64,000 nucleotides of DNA, taken from Oscarella lobularis. Lineage: Eukaryota; Porifera; Homoscleromorpha; Homosclerophorida; Oscarellidae. Shown in pieces: positions 43,524 to 56,253 of the stretch. The notes beneath the pieces are model-generated. The model worked only from the letters and a program-made list of their open reading frames with translations. It was not told where the DNA came from and did not search any database. Within the stretch, counting starts at the first letter, position 1; each line of letters begins with the position of its first letter. A program made the translations under genes and the position numbers. The stretch lies in NCBI RefSeq assembly GCF_947507565.1, contig NC_089176.1, positions 3,955,882 to 4,019,881 of the forward strand, read 5' to 3'.

Positions 43524-44404
43524 ATGCTGGCAGCATAGAGTCTGTCACATCCGGGCGTTCGCGTAACTACCCTAGGTCCACTAAAAGTCACGTGATAACG
43601 GGGAGTTTCCAATCCCTCTCTTCTTCTATCTATGCTGGGCAGGACGGACTTTCAAACGCGCATGCGTTGTTGCTAGGGTTATCCACCGAAAACTCGCGTT
43701 CTCTGTAGGCTCGCATTATCCCTCTTCCCAACTGAGTTTCGAGTCGTTTTGTAAAAAAAGATATTTAGTAAGAGTTTTTCTAACATTTCGCTGACGTACT
43801 ACGTCTGCGGATACGCAGAGATGAAGTTCTGCGTAATGCGAGAAAAGATTGCCTAAAACAAATTTCTTAGCGCAAAACTAACAGTTCTTTTAGTAATCTC
43901 CCAATCGCACATGAGTTTGAGGTCAGAAAACTACCTGTACGAGGACGAAAAATGGCGCGCGAATCACCACAGGTGCAACATGAGACCCAATAAATAGAAA
44001 GCGAGAAATGTTTAGCGCCTCCTTTATATATCATTGCCATGCATTCGTAACACCCTAAGGCTAAGGTCTGAGCAGGGATTCACGCAAAATTTGGCCTTGA
44101 AGAGGGTTCAAAAATTTCAGCACGATCTCCTCGAAAACTGTCCCCCCCAATTTAGAAATTCGTCGGACCTGAAATCGAAGCTTTTTTCCTAAAGCTTCGA
44201 TTAGCGGAAACCCGACGCTTATCCATTGCGTATTGACCTTATCCAAAGCCATTTTGTGAGACATAGTCATCAGGGAAAACGTAGCAATAACCTAATTGGT
44301 AGGGACGCGAGCATGCGCAAACAGATAAACTATTATTGGCTACTATTCATTGATGCATGATCATGCGCGTTTGAAAGTCCGCCCTGCCGTTAGGGCTAGG
44401 CTCG
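42979..44404. other. Stretch without a supported gene
   Basis: Contains the right boundary of the HIRAN unit, a further TCACGTGA repeat arm (43585-43650) and a minus-strand frame at 44061-44270 without family features. The long open frames at 42985-43329 on both strands are GC-rich and show no recognisable domain. Confidence 0.45.
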
Positions 44405-44954
44405 AAGGTCCAGCTAGCCTCGAGGATCCCGACCCTCTTCCCGCGCGCTAAGATGCGTGGGTGGGGGACGCCGCGGAAAGAGGGTCTGGATCCACTCATC
44501 CACTCTGTACAAAGCCGTGCGGGACACGTGACCCAAAAGGACCCGTGCGGTCCAATCACGAAGCTCGCATTCTATTTGGCTAGAAGCGTAATAGCCGACT
44601 AGTAGCCGACTTGCCAAAATGTCGGCAGCGAAACGAAGACTCTACAACCTTCTAGAACGCGGCGTTCACATTTTTAATGCCATAACGGCTGAATTAAAAC
44701 TCGAAAGCGGTTTCGACGCATGCCAGTACAGATATAAGCTACGCCATTTCGTCTAAGGAGCTCGATCCTCGAACCCAGTTAATAAAACGCGAGTTGCGAG
44801 GCTAGAAGTGTCGAGCTTCGTGATTGGACCTTTTGGGTCACGTGTCCCGCACGGCTTTGTACAGAGTGGATCCAGACCCTCTTTCCGCGGCGTCCCCCAC
44901 CCACGCATCTTAGCGCGCGGGAAGAGGGTCGGGATCCTCGAGGCTAAGGTCCAG
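44405..44954. mobile_element. Long-TIR element X with 9-bp target duplication
   Basis: Element X (44414-44945) has inverted ends of about 150 bases, both reading AGCCTCGAGGATCCCGACCC inward, followed by GAGGGTCTGGATCCACTC and a CACGTG site. AAGGTCCAG stands directly before it (44405-44413) and directly after it (44946-44954). Such long ends with a 9-base duplication suit Mutator-like elements. The middle of about 200 bases has no gene. Confidence 0.8.
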
Positions 44955-45624
44955 CTAGCCTCGATACTCCAGACCCTCGCGCGTTAAGGGGGGTGTGGTT
45001 GGCGAGAGGGTCTGGACGCACTCTGTAGAAAGCCGTGTGCAGATCACGTGGTTTTTCGACCCGAGTGAGCCAATCACAGGTCTCGATACGAATTAGGACA
45101 CACGTACACTGATTGGACGCGGACCTAACTTCGTTTCGCTACGAGTAATTTAGTTACGGCGTACGCTACACTGGGTTCCTATGTAATCGAAGGTTCGCTG
45201 CTTTTCCGGGGTGCCTTCTCCCTCAGATCTTCGCGTAAAGTCGTTGGCTATCAAAGAACCCGAGGGAACGTCAGCGATTGGGAAAAAGCTCGGGCAGACC
45301 TCTTGCGGGCCTTCATCCGACGCTCGCGCAACGACGTCCGTACACGCGCGAAGAGATTTCCTTCGTTTAGGGACTTCCGCGACCGTTTTATCGAGTGGGA
45401 GTGCCCATTAGGGGAAGGTACAGTAGTACATTTGTTAACGAAGTTAGGTCCTCGTCCAATCAGTGTACGCGTGTCGTAATTGGTACCGAGACCCGTGATT
45501 GGCTCACTCGGCTCGAAAAACCACGTGATCTGCACACGGCTTTCTACAGATTGCGTCCAGACCCTCTCGCCAACCACACCCTCCTTAACGCGCGAGGGTC
45601 TGGAGTATCGAGGCTAAGGTCCAG
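44946..45624. mobile_element. Long-TIR element Y with the same 9-bp target duplication
   Basis: Element Y (44955-45615) starts AGCCTCGATACTCCAGACCC, has its complement at the right end, and carries inverted arms of about 180 bases with CACGTG and a CCAATCAC string. It lies between a second (44946-44954) and third (45616-45624) copy of AAGGTCCAG. X and Y share their termini but differ inside. Confidence 0.8.
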
Positions 45625-45855
45625 CCTGAGTTGAGCTAACGCGCGCTTACATACGGGCAAGCCGCGTAGCTCAACACTACGTCTCTTAGACAAGCCCTTT
45701 CTTGCCCCATTTGTACTTCAATGCAATGCTAAGCGCGTAGTCGTCAAAATTTGCGACCTTCGTACACGCTGCAAGTTTGCCTCAAAGAAAACGTAATAAA
45801 TGACTCACGTGGGACGTGACGAACGGGACTCAAAGCTTCAACTGACGACGCGGCA

Positions 45856-46197
45856 ATGGGCAGATTCTCGGATCCAGTCCTTCTAAAAGAGGAAAACATG
45901 CACTTGATCCCAACTGAACACGGCGTATATGAAATAGGAACCTACAGAGGAGGAAATTTCAACGTGAAATACGCAGGAAAAGCCGAGGGCGAAGGCGGAA
46001 TTCGAAGTAGAGTGCGAAGCCACTTGAGAGGCGACGGCAACAAAGACATAGCCGAATACATGGACGATCACGAACGCAATCATCTGTATGTTCGATGGCA
46101 AGTGACGGAAGACGCTGCGAAAAAAGAAGCAAGGATCATTAGGAAAGAAGATCCTCCTTTCAATAAGCGCCACGAGCCCAAAGCCCTCGGAAAGTGA
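45856..46197 (+). CDS. Single-domain GIY-YIG nuclease, type B, copy 4
   Basis: 113 residues beginning MGRFSDPVLLKEEN. GVYEIGT, YAGKAEG, GIRSRVRSHLRGDGNKDIA and KKEARIIRKEDPPFN are present, so the second motif here is YAG rather than YVG. It is preceded by the CACGTG module and the CAACTGACGACGCGGCA leader. It is closest to the gene at 21704 and is followed, on the same strand, by the RGS22-like gene about 440 bases away. Confidence 0.8.
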   Translation: MGRFSDPVLLKEENMHLIPTEHGVYEIGTYRGGNFNVKYAGKAEGEGGIRSRVRSHLRGDGNKDIAEYMDDHERNHLYVRWQVTEDAAKKEARIIRKEDPPFNKRHEPKALGK

Positions 46198-46633
46198 AGG
46201 AATGAAGGCTTGGCGCTGAACCAGACTCGATACTGAGAAATCGTGCTGTGCTGTTGTCTTTTCTTGTAGTTGTCGTTGTCGATGTTGTTGTCTCGCTTGC
46301 TTGCCAGTGTCAACGTGCATTGAACTGACGGATCGTCCGCGGCGTCGCCTCACACGTAAACACGCAAAATTTTCCAGTTTTCACTTTCGATGTCGACGAT
46401 AGGTCCGAGTTGCGTAGCTTTGTTCGTGATTGGAAGCCTCTAGCACGTTAGTATCGGGTAGTCTAATTGGTAAAGAAAACAAAATTCTTTTCTCGCGCGA
46501 GTTAGCCTCTGTAAACTTCGCGTTGCCAAGGACAGGGATCGTTTGTATTCTCTTCCAATTTGCGCCCCAAGTCGGCGCCGGCTTTAGATCGATTTCGACA
46601 CGTCCGAGTCTTCGGATGTAGCGCGACCGTAAA

Positions 46634-49600
46634 ATGCTCTCCCACCATGCGTCTGTGCGTACAGTACGTCATTTGTCCTCACTAAGCACTGTACTGTGTA
46701 TATTTGTGCAGTGGGTAAGGGAGCGTCTCGACTCTGATGACGTATTCTGTAGTTTCTATAGCGGGTTTCTTGAATTATCTGTAAGGAATTGCTCACTAAC
46801 TTTGCCTCGACTAAAATCGGAGTTTTCTAGATTTTTCCAGTCCAACTATTCTACAATTCGTCAGTGCGAGGATTTCAGCGCGCTAACGCGGTCTCGAAAA
46901 AATCAACAGATAAACTCTTTGTACAGGTAAACATGAAACTAACGTGTCATTTAAAATAAGGCAAGCTGTAATAGGTTCTACAAGCGCCTGAGATTTTGGA
47001 GTGGATTGCGAGCCAGCGGAGTTCCTATTTTATGTCCAGCAGCTATTATCTTCACTATTACTTGTGTAAAGCTTTGCAGTCCAATATAAAAGTCTGTTCA
47101 TGACGAAATTAAATAAGAGTTCATTTCGTTGCGACACTAGATTTTAGGATGATTGTGTTCGTGATAAAAAGTGGCTAGATTCGTTTCTAAATTTTCTTCA
47201 AAAAACAGCGGGGGAAAGGTCCGCATCGTTTTGGCTAGATGCTCAAAGACTTAGCATCGCAGAGAATCCAAGAAGAAAACTCGAGTAAAATTTTATGACA
47301 GTAATACGCCTTTGGTGGCTATTCAGTGAGTTTCTAGAATTCTAAAGGAGATTGCTGCTAACTACTTGTCCGTCGAAGCAGACTACGATCTTAAACTAGA
47401 GCTAGAAATTGCAGTCGGTCTAACAATGCCAACGATAAGTGAGGAAAAAGTGAAGGAGGCACAAGAAGCAGTTCTCACAACTATCAGGAAATACTGGTAT
47501 AGGATAAACTGCTATGGTTTTAACTCTACTGAGTTTTTATATGCCCAGGGTTCCACGGTTTCTTCGCCGCGGTCTGCGCTGCCCAAAGTTGCCCATAGAG
47601 CCCTATGCTCGACCTCATACAGTGCATGGATACCCAGTAAAGGATCTCAATTGTGAGATCAAGGTACTAGGGCCTACTAGACTGAACTACTTACCGATGT
47701 GACGAGATCTTTCGTTCTTTAGACTTCTCGGACTCTGAGAAGATGCGCCACTGTGTGCGAAGATAGGGACCAACAAAGTGGACCCCTAAAGGAACTGGAG
47801 AACGTCTTGGATTTTGATGCGATGACGTCGGGCGACTACTTCCACGAATTTCTAAAAAGAAAGCAAAAGAAGGTAAGCCTTTTGGTTGAGCAAACTACTG
47901 TACTACATAATTTTAATTATTAGATTTGGATCAACTCGTATTTATGCTGGATGTGCGTAAAAGAACTTCGACAGTCGTCAAGCAGAGAAGTGAGCAGTAA
48001 CACAGGCTCATTATTAGAAAAAGCAAAGGTAAGAGGGAGTGCCACAACATCTAACCACATGTATCCCACTTTTCAGCTTCAGCTGCGCAAATTTCTAGCA
48101 AAAAGTGGCTCATCTTATATTGGATGCAGTGAGGCTGAAGTCAAAACAGCAGAAAGTCTTCTTCACGCATCAACTCTGTCAGATTTCATCCAACTAGTTG
48201 ACTATATACACGGTTTACTACTAAAAAACCTCGCACCAGCCTGGCACCTACTCTGCGGCGAAGAAGCCGAATCAATAAGCAAAGTAAAACAGAGGGGAAA
48301 TATTTGAGAATTAATTGACCCCCGTGTGTTCTAGGTGCCAACAAAAAGAGTCAAAATTACGAAGGAAAATCCCGGGAAAATGCCTCTACCGAAACTCGAC
48401 GTTCCAGCTAAAGAAGTACGCGATGTTTTCCATGGATACATTCTCTAATGAACCCTTCCTCCCCCCCCATGCAGGACTTTGACCCGTTTGATCCCTCACT
48501 TTGCGTCAGACTTACTGCCCCCGTGTTTACCTTTGATCGTCTCGTTCACAATTGCGTGGAACTAGATCATTTTAGACTCTTTCTTAGCCAACGCCACGCG
48601 GTTCGCGATCTCGCTTTATGGCTAGACATTGAAGAGTATCTTTGCATGCCGTTTGACGAGAGAGAGATGCGCAGTGCCAAGAGTTGGCAAATCAAAACGA
48701 AGTATCTCCACAGGAAGTATTTCTTCGGACACGACAGTCCGGCATCGCTAGAAATCCGAAGAAAAGTAAAAGAATTAAAATCATTTGAAAACCGACGTAA
48801 TTTCGTTTTTGTTAGGTAATCGAAGACGACGTATTTCAACGAGGAAAAGGACCCTCTCCCCATGTTCTACTGTCCATGCAGGAGTGCGTTAGGTTAGGGG
48901 ATAAATATCCGTGTCTCTCTGTACGAATTCTTCTTTTTTTCCTAGGGAACGTATTGAAAAGCGTTGGCTTCCTATTTTCACTTCGTCCGACGACTTCAAG
49001 TCGCGTCAAATGCCGAGACACTCGTCCATGGCCGAAGTCGTTGAAGCTATAATGAGCCAACGACGATGGGAAAAGAGACAGGGTTCAGCAAAGTCAATAA
49101 AAGTCTGAGAGGAGGAGGAGGAGGAGCCTTTTTTAAAAAAATCTCATTACTTTTTAGGATAAATGGGCGTACTCTTCTAAGGATTTTGTGGCTTTGCGTA
49201 AGGCCCTGTGCAATCCGGTGACGTGCATGCAGTTCAGAAACTACGTCAGTATAAAAAACGACGATAGCATGTTGCTGGAAAACGACATATTGTTCTGGCT
49301 CGAAGCTCAAAAATATTGCGTCAGTAAATCGCCAAGGGTTCCCTTACTTTCTCGAACGAATCTCTTATAGGATTTGTGTAAGAGTCGTTGTAGTGGGAGA
49401 CTGATAAAGAAGAAAGCGCGTACAATTGTTAACCGTTTTATGATGTCATCAGTACCGCCAAGTCTCCAAATAACGATACGTCAAGACCTCGTTGACGAAA
49501 TCGTATGCCGAATGGAAAAACCGGGCCCACTCACATTCCGAGAAGCCCAGGTTAAATAAATAAATAAATGAATACTTTCCCTAATATTTTCCCCCCCTAG

Positions 49601-50080
49601 GATGCTGTTTTTCAAGGGCTCTATACACACTGGCTTTCGTTCTGCGAATGGAAAAGCCGCTGTTTATCGGTGAGAGGGAGTCTCCCGTTCGACGAGCTCG
49701 AGAAACAGGAGCGGGTTCGTCGCGAGAGCGGTCGCAGTTCGAGAAGTCGACGGGAGAGTGAGGTGAGGGAGCGGGCGGCGGCGGCGGCGGCGTTAGGCGA
49801 CACGGACGAGGAATGGAGCGACGAGGAATGGGGAAGTTCGTACTCGTTCAAGTTCTCGGTTTATGAGCAAACGGGGAAAGTGCTTGTAAAGAAAGCGGTG
49901 CGACGAAGGACTGTTAAGGAGGAGATGCTTCGCGCTTCGTACTCTCCTACTATTCAACTCGGTCTAAGTGATCGGCATCTAAGGGCTTCGTCAATTACGA
50001 GTGAGATATATCGGCGGCAAAAGTTGAAGATTGATTTTGGGAAGAGAAGCGCTTCCGTGTCTATTGCCCGACTCTATTGA
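46634..50080 (+). CDS. RGS22: RGS22-like multi-RGS-domain protein
   Basis: RGS22 is a large protein with several regulator-of-G-protein-signalling-type helical domains, known from ciliated and germ cells. About 13 exons read through: an N-terminal block (DSDDVFCSFYSGFLELS then FPVQLFYNSS), a first RGS-like domain (DDCVRDKKWLDSFLNFLQ, then FWLDAQRLSI, ending in YWVPRFLRR), a second (SGDYFHEFLKRKQKK to SPAWHLL-like region), a third (ELDHFRLFLSQRHAVRDLALWLDIEEYL), and a fourth (FVALRKALCNPVTCMQFRNYVS, FWLEAQKYC). The C-terminal exon (49602-50080) has a Glu/Arg-rich, then Ala-rich stretch. The gene model is confident in the middle. The start is weak: the first in-frame ATG lies inside a repeat copied at 22515. 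Confidence 0.82.
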
Positions 50081-50525
50081 CGGACCCCGCCCCCACAGCT
50101 TACCTCCAAAGAGAATGTTTCAAATTAAGAACATCACGTGACCGTCTAAGAACGAATTAATTAAATTAATTTAAAATGACGTTGCTGTCCGATAGCTTCA
50201 AGTTTAATTAGGTTAAATAATTAATTTTGGCGTCAGTTAGGGGGCCCCTTTGTCTTTCGCGCGACTAGTCATCGTAGATGTGTCTAAAACGGCTCCCTTA
50301 GAATGTTGCGTCGGCTACGCGACTAAATCGTGACTCTTTTACTTTGCTACGCATTCGGAACACAAGTACTCACCCTGAAAGAGGCTTTAGGAGCCAAGAG
50401 AGCACGCGAACGAACGATTTTCGTAGTGTACGACATCCTACAAGATCCTGTACTGCACGAAGATTAAAAATAAAGACCCGTATAAAGATATTCATTTAAT
50501 TAAATTCGAGTCATTGCGCAATAAT
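50081..50525. other. Intergenic gap between convergent genes
   Basis: About 445 bases between the stop of the RGS22-like gene and the stop of the UNC13D-like copy B. Nothing recognisable. Confidence 0.5.
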
Positions 50526-53500
50526 CTACCTTTCCATTTTTCCTAACTTTTTTCTTACTTTGACGAATTCTACGGCTTCTTTGTCCCACGTTCTGCCTTC
50601 GATGACGCGAAATATTTCCCCGGTTGGCTGGGGAGGAAGCCATAGTGGCATCATCGTCTGTTTCAAGCCGTCCACTTCCGCCTCTGACGTCACGAACGGA
50701 ACAGACGACAAGGAGAAAATAGCCTCGCCGGCCAAATCATCTTTCGTGATACGATCCCAGTCGAAAACGTGAAAAACTAGAACGGGTTTGAAATCCCTGA
50801 AAGCATTCGCTGAAGTGGGACTAGAAGAAATGTATTCTCTTGTGTTATTGAGGCATTATCTGATGGACTTACATGTAAAACGTCTCGTCGTATAAAGCGG
50901 TCAGCGTTTGCTTTTTCACTTTCGTTTGCTGGGGAGTTGATTTGCCGGAGAAAGCGCTGGCTGGATACGGTTGAAATTTCACGTAAGGATCGGAAAAACC
51001 TTGGAGAACGGAAGACTATTAATTAAATAAATAGACAAAATAGTCTTCTCTTTCTAAACCATTTGGATCGAGAGCTGGAATGTCTCTTGCACTTAGAACT
51101 TTAATGCAAAGCTTCGCTTTGGGTTCAATGTATCCCACGAGAACAGTGAGAAAGCCACGATTCTCTGGCTGTAATGCAGAGGAATTTATTTAATTATTGA
51201 ATGAAGGGAGGAGGGATCTCACGTTGCTTTCGGCTAGGTCTCTGTTTAGCTCTTCTAAATATCGCGATATCAAGCTGGGCGACTCAGCTTGTCTGTCTTC
51301 AACCAAAGTCAAAAGAGCCTACGTCACGTCGTTTTTTTCCCCTAATGACTCGACTAAAAATGCGTACAAGTGTACCTTATAGGTGTCAGTGTCCATGTTC
51401 TCCTCACTGAGGCCTTTGCCTTGAGCGAGAAAAAAGTCCCAGAGCGTCTGAACGATTTTTTAAACGTCCCTGTATGTGTATATAAAAAAGATATGGTTTA
51501 CCTTCATAGTGAGAAAGACTCTTGTATAAATAGAAGGCGCGAGCTAAGAGAATTCAAATAAAAATAGATAAATAAATAAAATGAACTGATTTATTATTAC
51601 ATCACGTCGATCTTGAACGAGACGAAGCAACACGACAATGCAGAGATTGTACGTGGGTTGAAGAACCCTAGAAAAAAGGGGACACATCTCTTTGTAAGCG
51701 AGTAATAAGTCCTAGTGTACGTACTGCATAAAAACTGTTGTTAGGAGCCAATTGTTGAGTGCCTGTAGATTCGATTGTAAGTAGACCATCAGGCCTTTAA
51801 TTGACTACGTAATAAAAGTTTGAAGAGTCAGGGTTATAGAGTGAATTTATTACGTCTTCGAATTTTGCTCCTGGAGGGTGTTTAATTATTTGATTCGCGT
51901 GATTAGATAAATCAACGCAGATCTGATTTAATTAATAATGTTGAGACTGACTAACCCCCGTCTAAGTTACTTACCCGTTCTCCTATTTTTTCTACTATTA
52001 GAGCGATTTGATTGCGCATATCTTCATCTGCACTGAGAAGAAATCTGTGGAGAGCCTCTTTGCTCTGTTTTGCAGCTTCTGGTCCGTTTTCTGCCTCTAG
52101 ATTGGAAGCAATTGTATCCCAAGCGAGAGCTTCGGGCAGAGGCTTCAGCGCCATTCGCACGTAATCAATATCATTTAGCGTAACGCACAACTAATAAATA
52201 ACATAATTATTATAGACTATGTTTATTGTGAATTTACGTTCTCTGTGACGTCAAATTCTCCCGAGTTATTATAGTAGGATTTCTGCTTCAAAATTTCGTG
52301 GACTTTATCCGCATAATACATAGCAGCGCCACAAATGTACTAAAGATTTAGAATTTCGTCGTTTTTCGACTTCTAACAGACTACTAGTACCTCAGTCACT
52401 TTCAATACAAAACCGTAGGCGGCTGAAGGATCAGGCCAGCCTAGCTGCTCCCAAGACACGCGCATCTAACGCACACAGAGCCACTTGGAACTATTCTACA
52501 AGTCTTTGAGGGTTTTTACTTGAAATAAAAGACTACAGGTGTCTACAGCTGAGCTTGAGTGTTTTACGATTTCACTTAGAGGTGCTACAGCCGTCTAAAG
52601 TCAATTTCTGGGGATAAGTGTGCGTGATAGGTGAGATACGCTATTATTACGTGATCCAGTTCGAGTGCTCTGTCGATTCGATGGCGGGCTTTTTGGTAGG
52701 CCAGTTCAAACCAAGTTAGGACAAAAGGTTTGAACCATGCGTGCATTTTGAATATTCGAATTCCCTTGGAAACCCTTTAGAAAAGTATCAAAAAAACGAC
52801 ATCATTATTATTATTATTTTATTATATACTCTGTTGGAAAATCGTCTTCGAATTGGAAAAATTCCTTGACTGCCATATAAAGTTGAAAAGTTGCCGTGGC
52901 AAGTTTAGAAAATTCGCTGCTTGCGAGATCAAGCGTATTTAGGGACTGATTGATGGCGTCCATTCGACGTTGAATTATCGGAGCAAGCTGAAGAAAAAAT
53001 TCCACAAAAATAATACAATTTTTAAAAAATACGTACGAGAGAATCAATGTGCTGAAAGGTAACAGTCAAATAATCGATTGCAACGCTAAGGGATACAAAC
53101 ATACATGATTTTTGATGAGGAAACTGTGATTAGGACTTACTTTTGAAAGGCGAGAGCATAAACCTTTTTACCAATAAGCAAATCATCAATGCAATTCAAC
53201 GCTACATAGGACAACGCTTCCGTTTCCGTGGCATCAGACTAAAAAAAGAACAAGAAGGATTATATATAAATAAAATAAATAAATAATCACTTATTACTTT
53301 GATTTGGGGTTCGGACAACGCCACTTGTCTTTCGAACCAAATCTTAGTGGAATTCTGACAAGGATTGAATTGTTTCAAGGGCGCGACTTTTGTTTTCACA
53401 TACCACTAAAGTTTTGAAAACGGATTCTTTAAATTGGCGAAGTGGGCAATGTTTTCGCACAAGTGCAAGGTCGAACGTCTTATAATAGCATCTGGGGAAG

Positions 53501-55993
53501 ACCCACGGTATTTATACGTAATAAGAGACGTTTGTTTGCTATTGTACTGAAGAAGAAGAGCGAGTCGCTTGTGCGACAACGTCTGCGCGGCTGGATAAAT
53601 ATCTCGCATCTTCGAAAGAACAGCGGCGCACCAATCCTGATACGAATTCACAGCGGAGACGACTTTTTTAATCTTTTATGTATGCGCCCGAAAATAAATA
53701 AATAAAAAAATATTTATATTTTTTTCTTTACCCTTTTGCCTTGGAGTTCTTGTTCTGGATCGTCCGCGCAGTCGTCCCAGCGATTTCCCAGGTCTGTTAA
53801 TGATTGGAGAACGTATTGGCTATCCACGCCTACTTTCTCGTTGTATTCGCTCGTAATTAGCCAATCTCTAGACAATAAATAAATATTATGAGGTTGGATT
53901 AATGACGTCATACATTGCAGCCTGTTGTAGATCTGTAATTTCGTTTTGTATGGCGTGTTGATGGAGTAGACTCAGGGCAACGGATTTGAGTTGCCCGTGC
54001 CAACGCTTGCCTCCCTTCTGTGGGGAAGATGAGACCTCTTTTCTCATTCTGAGACCTTTTTGTTTACCTCTTTGAATAGATTGGCTTCGTGACGTACGAA
54101 TTGTCTTTTGAGTTTCCAGTGTTCGGTGAAGGGACTGTCCCAGCTCGTGACTTTAGCGAAATTCTGAAAAAATATATTAAATAATAGATTTATGTATTTT
54201 CTCTTTTTGTTGCCTTTTTGTCAGATACGAATTGGAGCTTTAGGTGAAGTTGCCCCTTTTTCTGTTTTTGATACTTGTTCACAATGTGTCTCCAATCTTC
54301 TACGCCGTCCGAAGGAATTTCCTGAAGAGATAAATCACTTTTTATGACGTCATCATCATTGTAAGTGTTCTGGTTTCACTTTTAAAGGAATATAGAGTCG
54401 TCCTATGAAATCGTCTCCGGCTCCGTGAATGGCTGTTTTGGCCACGTGACGAAAGTATCTACAATGACATCATTAATGATTAATTTATTATTAAGTATTG
54501 ATTTTACTTTCTGAAACCAATGAAGGAGTGAATGCGAGTGATGTTTTTTAACGCGTCACCCACGCCTCTTTCCGGGTCGGAATCCCTGGGGAAATGAAAT
54601 TGAGCAAGTACTTTTAATTTTTTAATTATGCACACCAAACGTCAAATTGTAGACAATCTGTCGCCATATCTTCAATCTCTCTGCAATATAAATAAAGTAT
54701 GAAAAATTTATTTTATTTATTATTTATTACATGTCGAATTCTTCGTTCCATGATGGGTTTAGTGAATTATTGATAACGGTAGTCGATTTCAGTTTTGTTT
54801 CGTCGTCCACTACGTCACGGAGATGTTTTGTCTTCGATCTTCCGTCTAAGAGTTCAGGCGAATATTTGATCAAACCCACGACACAGTATGGATCACTTGA
54901 ACCTAGAAAAAAAAATCAAAATAGAAGTCAAGTGTATCAATATTGATTGATTGATTGGGCTATTTATACCATCTGCATCTCTTATGGGAAGGTCTTGTCC
55001 TTCGATAACTGAAACGCGAATGAATTGCTTGGGAATCTGAGACGAATGTTAATTAATAATTATTTTTTATTTGGAAATTGAGTTACTTTTATGCTTTCTC
55101 TCAACTGCTCCAGCCATTCCTCGTGTTTCTCATCAGAAATGGAAAACACCTAAAAAATACGTCATATATTTATTGATAATATTTTTTCTGCTCCTGACCT
55201 TTTGTATGTATTCGTGGGACTCGGCTGTAGCAATTCTCAGCTGGGCACCTTCCGCTCCCAGCCACGAATGAACGGTTTTCAGCAAAGAGAAATACGCATC
55301 ATCCAGCTACACAAATAAAATCAATCAATAAGAGAAAATGACGTCATAAAATCAATAAGATTAAGTGACGTCATAAAATCAATAAGATTAAGTGACGTCA
55401 TAAAATCAATAAGATTAAGTGACGTCATAAAATGTAACCTCTTTGTCTCTCATTGGCTGAACTTCGGAACTGTCCGGTTCCGACCATCCGGAGGCGAACA
55501 AAGCGCCGACGTCGTTTTCGCGATCTTCTTCGTCGGCATTCAACTGAGAAAAGACGTTCAGTGTACGGGGAATGACGGACAAGGCTTCCGCTTCCGCCCC
55601 TCTCACTTTCGCTTCGCGTTCCGCTCTTCGTTTCACCTGCGCTTCGCTTAGATCGAGCGTAAAACTCTCGAAAAAGCCGTCGTCGAGTTCGTGTCCCCTG
55701 TAGAGAGAAAGCAACGAACGCCAGATGTTACATTGTGTTCCACGATGACGTCACGAAGGCGCGATTGGTCCTCGGGGGGAACGAGCTCTTCTGCGCGTAT
55801 CGTACCGTTTTTTCATTTCTTCGCGACTCTGCGACGTCGCTAGAGTGCGATGTCCAATGACAAGCGATGGGGCGACGTCTTCGGGCCTTTCGCTTTCTTG
55901 CACTGTCGCCGATTCATAATTAACGCGCGAATTAGTCGCAGCGCGCGATTTAGACGCCTTACTTTCGGCTCTGGGCAACTCGGGCGACGTCAT
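50526..55993 (-). CDS. UNC13D/BAIAP3-like (Munc13-4 type) protein, copy B, intact
   Basis: A paralogue of copy A on the other strand with the same domain order. From the N-terminus: a charged region (55993-55755), an exon with GHELDDGFFESF, helices around LLKTVHSWLGAE, the first C2 domain (KQFIRVSVIEGQDLP, then SDPYC and NPSWNEEFD), the MUN-type region including ADEDMRNQIALIVEKIGERV, and the second C2 domain (SDPYVKF, DETFY, then FDWDRITKDD) to the stop at 50526. Exons match those of copy A, which helped in placing the splice sites of both. The exon with WEQLGWPDPSAAYGF corresponds to the exon broken by the transposon in copy A. No disruption is seen here, so this copy may supply the function. 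Confidence 0.88.
55339..55430. repeat. 27-base minisatellite carrying TGACGTCA four times
   Basis: A 27-base unit is repeated in an intron of UNC13D-like copy B. TGACGTCA, the perfect cAMP-response element core, occurs at 55339, 55366, 55393 and 55420, each followed by TAAAAT. The intervening units are almost identical. Confidence 0.92.
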
Positions 55994-56253
55994 CGCGCGT
56001 GGAATGCAAAAGCGAAACACGATTCCTTTCCTGTAACGCGCGCTAAAGAGCACCTTACACCTCAAATTTTCTTCAAAATTGGTTGACCGCTTTTCGCCCA
56101 AGTGATTACAAAAAACCCAAAAATGGCCAATGAGATACAGTACTAAACGAAAAAAGACAAATAGAGAGGACGCGAGCTGTACACATGCAAACAACGCCAG
56201 ATCAAATAAGGAAGAAGAAATCGGCAAGGTACTAAGTACTACCCACTGATATT

